Part shown: in pieces, positions 51,056 through 60,928 of the stretch | Position numbering within the stretch: the stretch's first letter is position 1 | Layout of the letters: the number at the start of each line of letters is the position of its first letter | Assembly (NCBI RefSeq): GCF_023051105.1 | Contig: NZ_JALKIL010000002.1 | Span: 124,001-188,000 of the forward strand | Direction of reading: 5' to 3' | From: Anaerobiospirillum sp. NML120449 | GTDB lineage: Bacteria > Pseudomonadota > Gammaproteobacteria > Enterobacterales > Succinivibrionaceae | Length of the DNA: 64,000 nucleotides | Translations under genes and position numbers: made by a program | The notes under the pieces: model-generated | Database searches by the model: none | Seen by the model: only the letters and a program-made list of their open reading frames with translations | What the model was told of the DNA's origin: nothing

Positions 51056-51200
51056 GCGCCGCATATGCCTGCGCTACACATGGTGCGCCGCATATGCCAG
51101 AGCCACACATGGTGCGTCGTATATGCCAGCGCCGCACATGGGGCCCGTATATGCCAGCGACGCACATGGTGCGTCGTATATGCCTGCGCCGCATATGAGG
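51056..51200. repeat. 29-bp tandem repeats upstream of the G3E GTPase gene
   Basis: ATATGCC recurs at 51063, 51092, 51121, 51149 and 51178, in a unit like GCGCCGCATATGCCAGCGC...ACACATGGT. Five imperfect copies; no gene. The rest of 50937-51551 is empty apart from this. Confidence 0.88.
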
Positions 51201-51551
51201 GCGCAGTACCTGCATCGCCGTATGGCTGTCAGCAAGCGCCTGGAGCGCAAGAGGCGGGCTGCAGGAGCGGGCGCATGGGCGCGGGGGAGTTGCTCCTGGC
51301 CGGTCAAAGATGACGGGGAAAATAAAGTGCACTGAAGCAGCGCCCTGCTTAATGAGTCAAATCCCTGAGATTTTCGGGGCAAACTCACTGATGCATGAGG
51401 CAAAATCCCTTAAATATGGGGCGGCCGTTCAGTTGCCTGCAGCTTATTGTACTACCAAAATCCTTTTGGATATAAAGAGCGTCCTGATAGTAGCTTTCAG
51501 TTACCACTTCTGTAGCTTTCAGTTGCTGATCCATGAGCCTGTAAAACAGCA

Positions 51552-51592
51552 GCGCCCCGCTCCTGCACTGCAGTGTACAGGAGGCGGGGCGC
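51552..51592 (-). terminator. Hairpin after the hydrolase gene
   Basis: GCGCCCCGCTCCTG (51552-51565) pairs with CAGGAGGCGGGGCGC (51578-51592) with one bulge; the loop is itself self-complementary (CACTGCAGTG). On the minus strand a GTTTT follows at 51543-51547. Likely but weak terminator. Confidence 0.5.
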
Positions 51593-51672
51593 ATTGGAGC
51601 CGGGCTGCAGGAACCTGATGGGGTGGCTGCAGAAAGTCTGCAGCAGGCAGTAAGTGCCATATGACAGGACTG

Positions 51673-52680
51673 TTACTGACCTTCGCCGTTGAGCAGGAAG
51701 TTCAGGGCCTTGAGCATGGCTGGATTACGATAGCTGTCATCCTCATTGAGAATATCATGGTAGGCGTGAGGGATGAGCTCGAATTTTGGAGGCACGGTGT
51801 CATTGGCGTGGCGCTTACAGAACTCACGGGCAGCCTCAGTGGATACTACCATGTCAGCACCGGCGGACAGACAAAGCATAGGGAAGTCAAAGTTGCATTT
51901 GATCTTGTCAAGGCGCTGCTGAGCCTGCATACAGCACTTTACAAACTTGTATGTAGGGCCGGCCAGAGCAAGCTGCGGATGAGATACGTAGTAGTCATGG
52001 TAGGCGTCATAGCGTACCGGGCTGTGAGAATGGATGTTCTCTTCAAATGGCAGTCTTACGTACTCTCGGCCGTGAGCTGTGTATGACAGGGCAAATGAGC
52101 GGATATTGCACAGCAGCTTGAGAATAGGGTAGACCACCTTTGGGGCCAGCATGTTTGGAATGCCAAGGAAAGGGCAGATAAGAGCCAGGGCCTTTGGCTT
52201 GTAAGGGAAGCGGGTGTTGAAGCAGAACTCAAGGGCAATCAGACCACCAAGAGAGAAGCCCAGCATCTTGTAGCCAGGACCTACATCAAGGTAGGAAAGC
52301 ATGTTTTCAAGGTCAACACGGTAGTGCAGGAAGCGCTCAATATGGCATTTGTTGGAGTCATAAAGCACCATGGAGGACTGACCCTGACCACGGACGAAGC
52401 AGACCAGTACGCGCAGGCCCTTATCACGCAGATGCCACAGCAGCTCAGCGTACTTGTGCTCGGTCTCGGCGCGGCCGGCGATGATTACCAGGGTATTGCT
52501 GGAGTCCTCAAGGGAGACTCCCGGAGCGCCCTGAGGTGCTTTGAGCTCAACAGCACTTAAAAAGAGGTTATCAGATACATGAATGCGGTGATGCTTGAGA
52601 TCGTTTTCAAAGAAGGCATCAATTTGAGGGTAGAGCTCGGCAAAGGACTCTTCGGTTCCAATATTCTGCAGATCAATCAT
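51673..52680 (-). CDS. Alpha/beta hydrolase, lysophospholipase (PldB)-like
   Basis: Predicted serine hydrolase. The 335-residue protein (start 52680, AGAGAG 8 bases upstream; starts at 52686 and 52728 also possible) has the nucleophile elbow GFSLGG (Ser143), a preceding RGQGQSS loop, an acid candidate in LSAGADMVVS and a catalytic His candidate in IPHAYHDIL near the C-terminus, in the order of the alpha/beta fold. These match the serine aminopeptidase/lysophospholipase group to which PldB belongs. No signal peptide, so a cytoplasmic or membrane-surface location. Substrate unknown. Confidence 0.8.
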   Translation of the reverse strand: MIDLQNIGTEESFAELYPQIDAFFENDLKHHRIHVSDNLFLSAVELKAPQGAPGVSLEDSSNTLVIIAGRAETEHKYAELLWHLRDKGLRVLVCFVRGQGQSSMVLYDSNKCHIERFLHYRVDLENMLSYLDVGPGYKMLGFSLGGLIALEFCFNTRFPYKPKALALICPFLGIPNMLAPKVVYPILKLLCNIRSFALSYTAHGREYVRLPFEENIHSHSPVRYDAYHDYYVSHPQLALAGPTYKFVKCCMQAQQRLDKIKCNFDFPMLCLSAGADMVVSTEAAREFCKRHANDTVPPKFELIPHAYHDILNEDDSYRNPAMLKALNFLLNGEGQ

Positions 52681-52973
52681 AACCATAACTCTCTTTATGA
52701 CCATACTTACATCACGCAACTGCTGCAATTCTGTCAGAGCCTGAGATTATGCTTTTTTATTATTGACTGGGCAGATTTGAGCATGCGTCCTGAACAGTAA
52801 TTGTCAGGCAGGGATCAGTTCCCTGAGGTTACCTGCTACTGATCCAGGTATGGTCCTTAATTGGTTTCCTGTCAGTATGACTAAATCATAGCATAACAGC
52901 CCACAGCTGTGGGCCGGGCGCCAAATGCGGCACAAAAATTATCCCGTGATGCACAGGGCCTGCGGCGCACAAA

Positions 52974-53008
52974 ACAAAGGGGCCCTGACATCTGTCTGTC
53001 ATGGCCCC
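52974..53008 (-). terminator. Terminator of spoT
   Basis: GGGGCCCTGACA (52979-52990) pairs with TGTCATGGCCCC (52997-53008; one mismatch) and on the minus strand runs into TTTGTTTTGTG. It lies 84 bp after the spoT stop. The remaining 52681-52973 has no gene. Confidence 0.75.
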
Positions 53009-53091
53009 GTGTTATGCCGGACGTTGCCTGTGGCAGCGGTCCTGGCTGCTGCGCAGACTGTGCTGCGCCAGCAGCTGCATGCGACTGCCGG

Positions 53092-55500
53092 TCAGCGGCG
53101 GCGGAAGATTCTGATGATGTTAGGAACGGCCTTGATGCGGCGGATAATGCCGGCCAGATGCAGGCGGTCCCTGACGGTAATGGTCAGATTGATAAGGTAG
53201 GTGCCGTCATCCTTGACCTCGGAGTTGATGGCATCGATCTGCGATCCGCCAATGTCTACGGCATTGGAGATTTCGCTCAGTATGCCCTGGCGGTTTTCCA
53301 GCTCAATACGTAAGCCGGTCTGGAAGTCGAGGCTGGCAGTTACCGTGGTATCCCATTCCACACTCATGTACTTCTCCGGATCTCGTGATACGTCACGGAT
53401 GTTGGAGCAGTTGGCGTTGTGAATTACCAGTCCCTTGGAGGTGATGTGACCCATGATCTCATCGCCAGGAATAGGCATACAGCACTGAGCAAAGGTATAT
53501 GGCAGACCGCCGGTACCGGTAATTGGCTTGCCCTCGTCGCTGGCAAAGAGATCGTCTCTGAACTTCCTGGCCACTACCACGGCAAGGATATTACCAAGGG
53601 CAATATCAATGAGCATGCTGTTGAGATCAGGCTGCTTGAACTCCTTGAGTACAGCACTCATCTTCTCCTCAGGAATCTCCTCAATACGTACGTCCTTAAG
53701 CACATTCTGCAGCAGACGGCGTCCAATGAGTACGCATTCCTGGCTCTTGAGGCCCTTGAGGTACTGTCTGATCTTGGAGCGGGCGCGCGGTGTTACCACT
53801 GAGGAGAGCCACATAGCATTTGGTTCAGCGCTTGGCGAGGTAATAATCTCTACGCTCTGGCCTGACTGCAGAGGACGTCCCAGTGGGAACATGCGGTGAT
53901 TGACGCGGGCGCCGATACAGTGCTGACCGATGTCGGTATGCAGAGCATAGGCAAAGTCCACAGGGGTGGATCCGGCTGGCAGATCGAAGATCTTGCCATC
54001 TGGGGTAAAGACGAAGATAGAGTCAGGGAAGAGGTCGGTCTTAACGGCCTCAATGAACTCCATGGAGCTTGAAGCGCTCTGCTGAAGATCAATGATGTTC
54101 TTAATCCACTGCTGAGCATTCTTCTGAGCAGTAGTTGAGGTAGGCTCACAGCCGTTTTCCTTGTAAGACCAGTGAGCAGCTACGCCTCGGGCAGCCATCT
54201 GATCCATAAACTCGGTACGGATCTGAATCTCGATAGGGATACCGTGAGGTCCGATAAGGGAGGTGTGCAGGGACTGGTAGCCATTGATCTTGGGAATGGC
54301 AATATAGTCCTTAAAGCCCGATGGACGTGGCTTGTAAAGGTTGTGCATCTGACCCAGGACGCGGTAGCAGGTGTCTACATCATCAAGGATGATACGGAAG
54401 GCGTAAACGTCCATGATTTCACGGAACTGCAGTTCCTTTTTGACCATCTTCTTGTAGATGGAGTAGATACGCTTTTCACGGCCCAGGACGCGGCATTCGA
54501 TATTGACCTCTTTGAGGCGGCGGTTAATGGCATCAAGAATATTGTTGATAACTTCCTTGCGGTTGTTACGGGCGCGGGTAACTGCAGCCTTGAGCACGCG
54601 GTAACGCATGGGATACAGAGCGGCAATGCCCAGCTCTTCGAGCTCAATCTTGATATCGGAAATGCCCAGACGGTTGGCAATAGGGGCAAAAATCTCCAGG
54701 GTTTCGCGGGCGATACGCTTACGCTTGTCAGGACGCAGAGAACCAAGGGTTCTCATATTGTGGGTACGGTCAGCAAGCTTGATGAGAATGACACGAATGT
54801 CTCTGGTCATGGCCAGGATCATCTTGCGGAAGTTCTCTACCTGGGCTTCACGGTAGTCATGGAAACGCAGTTTATCAAGCTTGGTTACGCCGTTTACCAG
54901 GTCCTGTACGGTGCTGCCAAATTCCCTGCTTATGTCTTCAGGAGTGACGACGGTATCCTCAACGGTATCGTGAAGCAGGGCGGCGATAATGGATTCCTTG
55001 TCCAGGTGCATCTGGGCAATGATGGTGGCAACAGCAATAGGATGGATGATGTAAGGTTCGCCGGAGGCACGCTTTTGTGGAGCGTGAGCCTTGTCTGCAA
55101 GCACAAAGGCGCGGTCAATGTCCCTCATGTTGTCAGCTGACAGATATGAGGAGGCCAGGTTGTGCAGCGGCAGATAGTAATGGAAGTTTTCAGACTCCAT
55201 AGCCTCAGGAATTGGGTCAGCTATGACATGCTCCTGCTGGGTACCCTGAGCGCGGTCATGAGCAATCTGGGCGCTGAGCTCCAGGCTTTCAGAAAAGCCG
55301 CCATTATCACGGGCATTAACATTGGTGGAGTCGAGGAAGGGGACATGATCCACAGGATCACGGGCAGAGCCTGTGGCTATGGCAGAAAGGGCGGCTGCGG
55401 TGGTTCCAAGGCAGGCGGTGCCATAGTGTTCACCGGGGGCAACTGCTGCACTGCCCACACTGCTAGGACCTGAAGTAATGATATTGCTTTGAGAAACCAT
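53092..55500 (-). CDS. spoT: Bifunctional (p)ppGpp synthetase/hydrolase SpoT
   Basis: Makes and degrades the stringent-response alarmone. The 802-residue protein aligns with E. coli SpoT (702) from about residue 101. HD hydrolase with LLHDTVEDT (about 170-178), synthetase domain (YSIYKKM; NGYQSLHTSLIGPHGIPIEIQIRT), TGS (FVFTPDGKIFDLPAGSTPVDFAYALHTDIG) and a C-terminal ACT domain. The first 100 residues are Ala/Gly/Ser-rich, unlike other SpoT proteins. They would vanish if translation began at Met101 (55200, with GAGG only two bases upstream). The 55500 start has GGAAA at good spacing, so the longer form is kept. rpoZ lies 658 bp upstream behind a strong terminator. Confidence 0.95.
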   Translation of the reverse strand: MVSQSNIITSGPSSVGSAAVAPGEHYGTACLGTTAAALSAIATGSARDPVDHVPFLDSTNVNARDNGGFSESLELSAQIAHDRAQGTQQEHVIADPIPEAMESENFHYYLPLHNLASSYLSADNMRDIDRAFVLADKAHAPQKRASGEPYIIHPIAVATIIAQMHLDKESIIAALLHDTVEDTVVTPEDISREFGSTVQDLVNGVTKLDKLRFHDYREAQVENFRKMILAMTRDIRVILIKLADRTHNMRTLGSLRPDKRKRIARETLEIFAPIANRLGISDIKIELEELGIAALYPMRYRVLKAAVTRARNNRKEVINNILDAINRRLKEVNIECRVLGREKRIYSIYKKMVKKELQFREIMDVYAFRIILDDVDTCYRVLGQMHNLYKPRPSGFKDYIAIPKINGYQSLHTSLIGPHGIPIEIQIRTEFMDQMAARGVAAHWSYKENGCEPTSTTAQKNAQQWIKNIIDLQQSASSSMEFIEAVKTDLFPDSIFVFTPDGKIFDLPAGSTPVDFAYALHTDIGQHCIGARVNHRMFPLGRPLQSGQSVEIITSPSAEPNAMWLSSVVTPRARSKIRQYLKGLKSQECVLIGRRLLQNVLKDVRIEEIPEEKMSAVLKEFKQPDLNSMLIDIALGNILAVVVARKFRDDLFASDEGKPITGTGGLPYTFAQCCMPIPGDEIMGHITSKGLVIHNANCSNIRDVSRDPEKYMSVEWDTTVTASLDFQTGLRIELENRQGILSEISNAVDIGGSQIDAINSEVKDDGTYLINLTITVRDRLHLAGIIRRIKAVPNIIRIFRRR

Positions 55501-56074
55501 AAGTAATTTCCAACCACCAAAACTCTGCCGCGAGTGTGACGCCGCAGTACCATGCCGCCAGGCTGCAAAAGACAGGAAAGTTCTTCCAGTAAACCCTGCA
55601 GCAGCGGCCCCGTGCCTTTTCCATAGTGTGACAGCATGCTCTGCAAGGCCAGATCAAAGCATGTGTCATGTGAGCGCTCGCCGGCGCTTTGCCGTTTGTA
55701 GCTGCAGTGCGCAGCACCGGGCCTGCACAGCACGCCGTGCCGCGTCTGCCTTGCCAGGTCACTGCCTGGCGCTCACAGTAAATCGTTCATTGGGATGCTG
55801 TTTTGACAGGCCTCAAGGGCCGGCTCAAATTAAGGACAGCTCATCTAAGTATACCTGAGCGCGGGCCTGTCTTTGTGCTTATAAGCGGCAATAACACGGT
55901 CAGCTCTCAATAATAAGAACATTTTCCATTTGCTGACCTGCTACAGGTGTGCTCTCATGGGTTTTATCTCCCGGGAAAATGCTCTGCATCCATCATAAAT
56001 ACGGGTTTTGTCAGTTTAACTTAACAGGGGCAAATCAGGACAAAAAACGTTTTCACCATAAAGGAATCAGTGCA
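55501..56074. other. Gap between rpoZ terminator and spoT
   Basis: No supported gene. 55850-56060 is comparatively AT-rich and is the likely site of the spoT promoter, since the terminator at 56075 blocks read-through from rpoZ. Confidence 0.45.
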
Positions 56075-56119
56075 CAAAAAATGTGCAGACCCCTGTCGGC
56101 AGAGGCCGACAGGGGTCTG
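56075..56119 (-). terminator. Terminator of rpoZ
   Basis: A perfect 15-bp stem (CAGACCCCTGTCGGC, 56086-56100, with 56105-56119) and loop AGAG. On the minus strand it is followed by ACATTTTTT. It lies 39 bp after rpoZ and separates it from spoT, which are co-transcribed in E. coli. Confidence 0.88.
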
Positions 56120-56158
56120 TTGAGGTCCGTCAGGACTGAAATCTCTGGCGCGATGTTA

Positions 56159-56449
56159 TCAGTTGAACATCTCAACGCCATCGATAGGAGCAAACTCATT
56201 GTCTGCTGGGAGCTTGGCATTGTCGCCGCGCATTAAATCCTTGCGGTCCTGCTTGTCGAGGAAGTCTTCAGAGATGAGACCGGCTTCGATTTCGCGCAGG
56301 GCGATTACGGTTGGCTTGTCATTCTCTTCATCAACTAAAGGCTTGCTGCCGTTCATTGAGATTTGACGGGCACGACGGGCAGCGATGAGAACCAGGTCAA
56401 AGCGGTTGCCTACTTTAGCCACAGCATCTTCAACTGTAACTCTAGCCAT
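56159..56449 (-). CDS. rpoZ: RNA polymerase omega subunit
   Basis: Assembly factor and small subunit of RNA polymerase; part of a (p)ppGpp site in proteobacteria. The 96 residues start [20 protein letters not shown] and contain AARRARQI and [12 protein letters not shown], all typical; E. coli omega is 91 aa. It lies between gmk and spoT in the conserved order. Confidence 0.97.
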   Translation of the reverse strand: MARVTVEDAVAKVGNRFDLVLIAARRARQISMNGSKPLVDEENDKPTVIALREIEAGLISEDFLDKQDRKDLMRGDNAKLPADNEFAPIDGVEMFN

Positions 56450-57073
56450 GATGTATTACCTCAAGTTAGTTGCCTCATGAAAAGCTCTCTTCACGGGCTA
56501 CCAGAACAATTAAAAATCAGTGGTGTGACTCAACAGGCTGATCTTTGCTGCGTCAAACAGCAAAAAGCCGTCATTCCTGAAAGGAACGGGCTGTTTTTGA
56601 TCACAGGGAAAAACCGGAGAGGAAAGCAGGGTTCCGATTATATGATGCACTGCATGGCCGGTGGGCGCATGGGCCTGTTCTGTCAGGTGGCGCCGGCCGT
56701 ATACAGGCAGGGCCGGGAGTATGTGTTCTCCCTGAATCCTGGAGGGTACCGTATCTGCTGTCTGCAAGGCTGTCTTATGCATTATCTGCAGATAAGAAAC
56801 GGTATGCTGTCAGCAACGGGCATTGTCTCATGGGCGCAGCGCGCCGGTATGGACCTAATATCCTGAGCCCGTTCATAATTTACTGCTAAAAGCCATTCAT
56901 TTTAACAGAAAAACACGGTCCAGATCGGTAACGGTCCGATAAAGGACAAATTTTTCCCGCCCGGATAACATGATGCAGCCGGGCTTTACAGCCCGGCCAG
57001 ACTGCATACTGTGGCGCAGCAGCGCCTGGACCATATTCTTAGCATGCTTATGCCCTGGGCGGGCGCTGCCTGC
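56450..57073. other. Gap between gmk and rpoZ
   Basis: 684 bp separate the two genes. A plus-strand frame (56363-56866) overlaps the antisense of rpoZ and shows no family features, so I call no gene. 56870-56950 is AT-rich and may hold the rpoZ promoter. Confidence 0.45.
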
Positions 57074-57112
57074 GCCCCTGGTCTCAGGCTCTGATGGCCT
57101 GATACCAGGGGC
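57074..57112 (-). terminator. Hairpin after gmk
   Basis: GCCCCTGGT (57074-57082) pairs with ACCAGGGGC (57104-57112) and the loop contains a second stem CAGGC/GCCTG. It lies 22 bp after the gmk stop. There is no T run, so termination is uncertain. Confidence 0.4.
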
Positions 57113-57133
57113 CTGCCGGTGGTAAGGCTCAGA

Positions 57134-57856
57134 TTATTTTTCTTCGCTGTCGGTGCCACTGCCGCTTGCAGCTGCAAAGGCAGCCTGCAGGGCGCTGGCG
57201 CAAGGCAGCCATGCGGCCTCGTAATCACGGGCCTGCTGCTTCATGTCATCAAGCAGCTGCTGGTTATTGCTGCGCAGGCTGTCAAGGCGGGCGCGGTGAG
57301 ACAGGATGATGCTGCGCAGAGTAATCAGGCTTTCATCAAAGTCGTCATTAACGATGACATAGTCGTATTCATCGTAATGGGAGATTTCGGACATGGCCTG
57401 AGCCATACGCTTGTTGATGACATCGACATCGTCCTGACCACGCTTGATAAGGCGCTGTCTTAAGGTATTCAGAGATGGAGGCAGGATGAAGATCTTCACG
57501 GCCTCAGGTACCTGCTCCTTGATAATGCGGGCACCCTGCCAGTCAATGTCAAAAAGCACGTCCTTGCCCTGATTAATCCAGTCCATGACTATCTCACGTG
57601 AGGTTCCGTAGTAGTTGGAGAAGACGCGGGCATACTCAAAGAAAGCATTACGCTCAATCAGCTTTTCAAACTCTTCGGTGCTTACGAAGTGGTAGCTCTC
57701 ATGGTCAACCTCACCTGGACGAGGATCACGGGTGGTATGAGATATGGACAGACGCAGGCTGTCATCGAGGTTGAACTTGTTCAGCAGAGCATTGATCAGG
57801 GATGACTTGCCAGCTCCGCTGGGGGCGGAAACGATGTAGAGGGTGCCTTGAGACAT
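57134..57856 (-). CDS. gmk: Guanylate kinase
   Basis: Phosphorylates GMP to GDP. P-loop [11 protein letters not shown] (about 10-20), GMP-binding [17 protein letters not shown] and the lid region (LIKRGQDD) are all present. At 240 aa it is about 30 longer than E. coli Gmk (207). The extra C-terminal residues include an Ala-rich, acidic tail ([16 protein letters not shown]). Upstream of rpoZ-spoT, the usual order. Confidence 0.97.
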   Translation of the reverse strand: MSQGTLYIVSAPSGAGKSSLINALLNKFNLDDSLRLSISHTTRDPRPGEVDHESYHFVSTEEFEKLIERNAFFEYARVFSNYYGTSREIVMDWINQGKDVLFDIDWQGARIIKEQVPEAVKIFILPPSLNTLRQRLIKRGQDDVDVINKRMAQAMSEISHYDEYDYVIVNDDFDESLITLRSIILSHRARLDSLRSNNQQLLDDMKQQARDYEAAWLPCASALQAAFAAASGSGTDSEEK

Positions 57857-58130
57857 GAATGATTTCTCCAGAGTTCTGTGTCCAGGAGTTCCTGACAGCA
57901 GGTCTTAACCTGATGTCCTGCCGCACAGGCAGCCTGGTATGGCCAGGATGACAGTCTGGCCCCGATAAATACTGTTATGACGGGCGCTGCCAGGTTGAGC
58001 ACCTTGCTGGCGCCACGGGCCTGCAGCCTGATGATCCTGGCTGCACCTGGCCACCCCTGGGCGTGGACACTGTCAAGTGGCGGCGCCAGCCCCCGCCGCA
58101 TGACGGACAGGTCAGGGAGACGTGGGAGTC

Positions 58131-58781
58131 TTACTCTCCGTCTGCAGGATCGTAATCGTCGGCTTCAACGCCGTGGAAAGTGGTGAACCAGCCTGAAAGG
58201 ATGGAGCGAACTTCATCGAGGCCGATTTTGTTCCATGCTGAAAAGGCGATAACAGTGAAATTGCCGCCAAATTCAGAGAGCATGTCCTTTACTTCCTTTA
58301 CGGCTTCACGGCGCTTGTTGACGCCGAGCTTGTCAGCCTTGGTAAGCAAAATCAGAGCTGGAAGATTGGCTGCCAGGGACCAGTCTATGATAAGACGGTC
58401 GTGGTCCTTAAGCGGATGGCGGATATCCATGGTTACTACGATGCCGCGCAGCGCCTTGCGCTTTTGCAGGTATTCAGACATGGACTTCTGCCACTGGCGC
58501 TTCATGCTTTCAGGTACGGCAGCGTAGCCATAACCTGGCAAATCTACCAGGGAGCAGCCCTTTTTAACCTCAAAAAGGTTGATAAGACGGGTTCTGCCAG
58601 GGGTACGTGAAGTCTTGGCAAGATGGTTCTGATCGCAGATTGCATTTAACGATGAGGACTTTCCTGAGTTGGAACGTCCGGCAAAGGCAATTTCAGCTCC
58701 CAGATCGTCAGGCAGACGATGAAGATCCGGGGCACTGGTAATAAAGCGGGTCTGGCGAAAATCAATGCCTGGTGTGCTCAT
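58131..58781 (-). CDS. engB: Ribosome biogenesis GTP-binding protein EngB (YihA/YsxC)
   Basis: Essential GTPase for large-subunit assembly. The start at 58781 (MSTPGIDFRQTRFITSAPDL) follows GAGG by 7 bases; the frame open to 58859 is not used. The 216 residues have G1 GRSNSGKSS, G3 DLPGYGYA and G4 TKAD in family order. The 275-bp spacer to gmk (57857-58130) has no gene. Confidence 0.97.
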   Translation of the reverse strand: MSTPGIDFRQTRFITSAPDLHRLPDDLGAEIAFAGRSNSGKSSSLNAICDQNHLAKTSRTPGRTRLINLFEVKKGCSLVDLPGYGYAAVPESMKRQWQKSMSEYLQKRKALRGIVVTMDIRHPLKDHDRLIIDWSLAANLPALILLTKADKLGVNKRREAVKEVKDMLSEFGGNFTVIAFSAWNKIGLDEVRSILSGWFTTFHGVEADDYDPADGE

Positions 58782-59055
58782 CTCTATACCTCGATTAGGG
58801 TCAAAAATTTTCGTAAGTATACGACGTTTTATCCCGGCTGACCAAGTGCCGGGCATCAATGCTCCGCCGTGAACATAGCCTCCCCGGCCGCCCGGTCACA
58901 GGCGCTGCCTGGCAAGGCCAGGAGGCATAGTGACAGGGTCATATCCGGCGCAAGACAGGCATGCCATCTTCAGGGAAGGACTGCCTTGCAGTACTGACCG
59001 GGCCGCGTGGTGCGGCAAGGCAGGTTATTGCGCGCCCTGGCAGGCACCAAAATTT
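58782..59055. other. Gap upstream of engB
   Basis: Nothing beyond G/C-rich filler is seen; an engB promoter is expected near 58790-58830 (AT-rich). Confidence 0.35.
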
Positions 59056-59090
59056 AAGGCAGCTGACGCTGTAGCGTGCAGCTGCCTTTT
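59056..59090 (-). terminator. Terminator of the DUF3334 gene
   Basis: AAGGCAGCTG (59056-59065) pairs with CAGCTGCCTT (59079-59088); the loop adds ACGCT/AGCGT. A/T tracts flank it (AAAATTT on the left). It lies about 170 bp after the stop at 59258. The stretch between contains GGCTGTGAGCCC-type repeats. Confidence 0.7.
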
Positions 59091-59257
59091 AAAGCCATCA
59101 GGGCAGGCAGGTTATGACCTCAGCCATCCATGGCATGATTCCGGGCCGGGGCTCGTACCAGGCTGTGAGCCCTGGGCGGAGCAGACACCATGCTGTGAGC
59201 CCTTGGCGGGGCTGATAACAGGCGGTGAGACCCGGGACGGGCGCCAGGTAGCGTAAA

Positions 59258-59875
59258 TTAAACGATACCGGCCTGAGCCATGATTTCCTCAGGGGTTAAT
59301 GGCTGATCGGCAGGCTCAAGGTCACGGGCGAGCTTGAACTCGGTGTGATCCATGGCCAGCTCGAGGTAGAAAGCGTTGCCAAAGGCGGTAAAGAAGGTGA
59401 TACGGGAAACTTCAGGGTGATCCAGGGTCATGTTGATGTTGATCTCAACCTGGTGAGGCAGGGACAGCATCTTTGGCTGAGACTGGTGAATACGGCCGTT
59501 TAAGGTGGTACTCATCTTGGCAGTGAAGTTACCTACCATCTGGTTCATTAACTCACCCAGGGTGTTGGAAACTTCCTCAGAGGTGTAGTTGGTGGCCAGG
59601 TCGTTGTCAGAAAGGCCCATGAGCTTCATGTAATTGCTGTAAAGCTCCATGGCGGTTTCCTTAGGGAAGTTCAGCACCACCATTCCTGAGAAAGTGCCGG
59701 TGAACAGTACAAAGGTACCGATATCAGGGCGCAGGGTGGTGTTGTTGATCTTCTGGATCATCGGGGTAAAAGAGACTTTATCGTTGGTGGCTGCGGTTAA
59801 AACGTCACAAACGCTGTCGCAAAGAGAAAGCAGGATATCATCACAGGTAATGACCTGGTGCTTGGAAATTAACAT
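59258..59875 (-). CDS. DUF3334 family protein (CheX-like)
   Basis: The 205-residue protein resembles the DUF3334 proteins of Vibrio and Shewanella (LRPDIGTFVLFTGTFSGMVVLNF; SNTLGELMNQMVGNFTAKM). These have a CheX-like fold, the fold of CheY-P phosphatases. The ExxN-type helix characteristic of CheX corresponds to ELMNQ here, so phosphatase activity is conceivable but not established. The start at 59875 follows GAGG by 8 bases; the frame open to 59917 adds 14 residues without homology. No chemotaxis gene lies nearby. Soluble. Confidence 0.78.
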   Translation of the reverse strand: MLISKHQVITCDDILLSLCDSVCDVLTAATNDKVSFTPMIQKINNTTLRPDIGTFVLFTGTFSGMVVLNFPKETAMELYSNYMKLMGLSDNDLATNYTSEEVSNTLGELMNQMVGNFTAKMSTTLNGRIHQSQPKMLSLPHQVEININMTLDHPEVSRITFFTAFGNAFYLELAMDHTEFKLARDLEPADQPLTPEEIMAQAGIV

Positions 59876-60877
59876 TAAACAAGCCTCTAAAACATCAAAA
59901 AAATCTTTGAGCCTCACCTGAAGTCGCCGGAAGTGACCTGACTTTGAAACTGTTGCGCGGGGCGCGCGAGGTGAGAGCAGTGACCGTGTTATTCAGGCAG
60001 ACCACACCACTTTGCCTGGATCCTGAAATATCAGGCAGGCAGGCACAGAAAATGAGCTTGGATGTGCTGTATCGACCCTTAAGTAATTAATTCTCTATTC
60101 CGGCAAATTAATACAGACTGACTGCGGCTTTGTCAGGTGCCGCCTGCTCATGCATATTACTGAGGCTGCTGGCCGGTCAGAGCAATGTCTGTTGATCTGA
60201 GTACTTATGGCTGATGCAGACAGGACATGAAGTCCGTAGGTATTTAATCCTCAGTGGAGCATGTCGGCCGCTGCTCAGAGCAGACTCACTGTCATGGCAG
60301 CTGTTTCCTGATTGCCGATCAATATATTGTTCTTACATTCCGTCTTACTTCGGAAGCTCTTCATACCTGCTCAGGCGCAGGCACGTTATGTTATCGGGTC
60401 ACGCTGATAGCCTTGTTGACAGAGCACGGCAAGTGCTCTTAACCCACGGGAAGCTGATAGCTGGAAGAGAAAAAACCGTATCTAGATAACACTTCAAAGG
60501 TGATATTTTAGCGGTAACTGCAATTAACTCAAGCGTAAACCACTATATTTTACACAAATTGACATAGTTTATTTTATCAAAAGACTTACATACACAAAGT
60601 ATGTGAATATTTTCATATCTCACTAAGCGATATACAGGCCAAAGGAGCTTTCGCAGAAGGCTGCGGCCTCAGACCAGGCATAGTCCTGAATAACCAGGCA
60701 GATTCAGGCAGGCAGAGCTGTTTGAGCATTACCTTGCAGGCAATCCCAGTATGGATGAGACGGCGTGGACGTGATTTGGGTATACGGGTATGGATGATAT
60801 GAGAAAGCAGCGCAGGCCGGGAGGATGGACGGTTCCAGGTGGCAGTGGCAGGGGACAGGGGCAGGCTCCATGTGGCA
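59876..60877. other. Non-coding gap left of glnG
   Basis: About 1 kb without a supported gene. 60480-60630 is AT-rich, begins with TATCTAGAT (60480-60488, similar to the motif in the array at 10 kb) and contains the hairpin ACATAC/GTATGT (60590-60606). The region 60640-60830 has G/C-rich filler. Confidence 0.45.
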
Positions 60878-60907
60878 GGGGGCAGGTTGGGGCAGGTGGG
60901 GCTGGGG
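60878..60907 (+). repeat. G-tract cluster (potential G-quadruplex)
   Basis: Four runs of at least four G (60878-60882, 60889-60892, 60898-60901, 60904-60907) separated by loops of 2-6 bases fit an intramolecular G-quadruplex on the plus strand. Further G runs precede it (60851-60861). Confidence 0.55.
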
Positions 60908-60928
60908 TGCCCTTAAGGGCAGGGGCTG

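Noticed and set aside
50937..51332. N-terminal extension of the G3E GTPase frame by 132 codons
   Set aside because: Made of 29-bp tandem repeats translated into Arg/His/Met-rich text; homology and a good RBS place the start at 50936.
56363..56866. 167-codon plus-strand frame left of gmk
   Set aside because: First part is antisense to rpoZ; no motif or RBS; rest reads as random translation.
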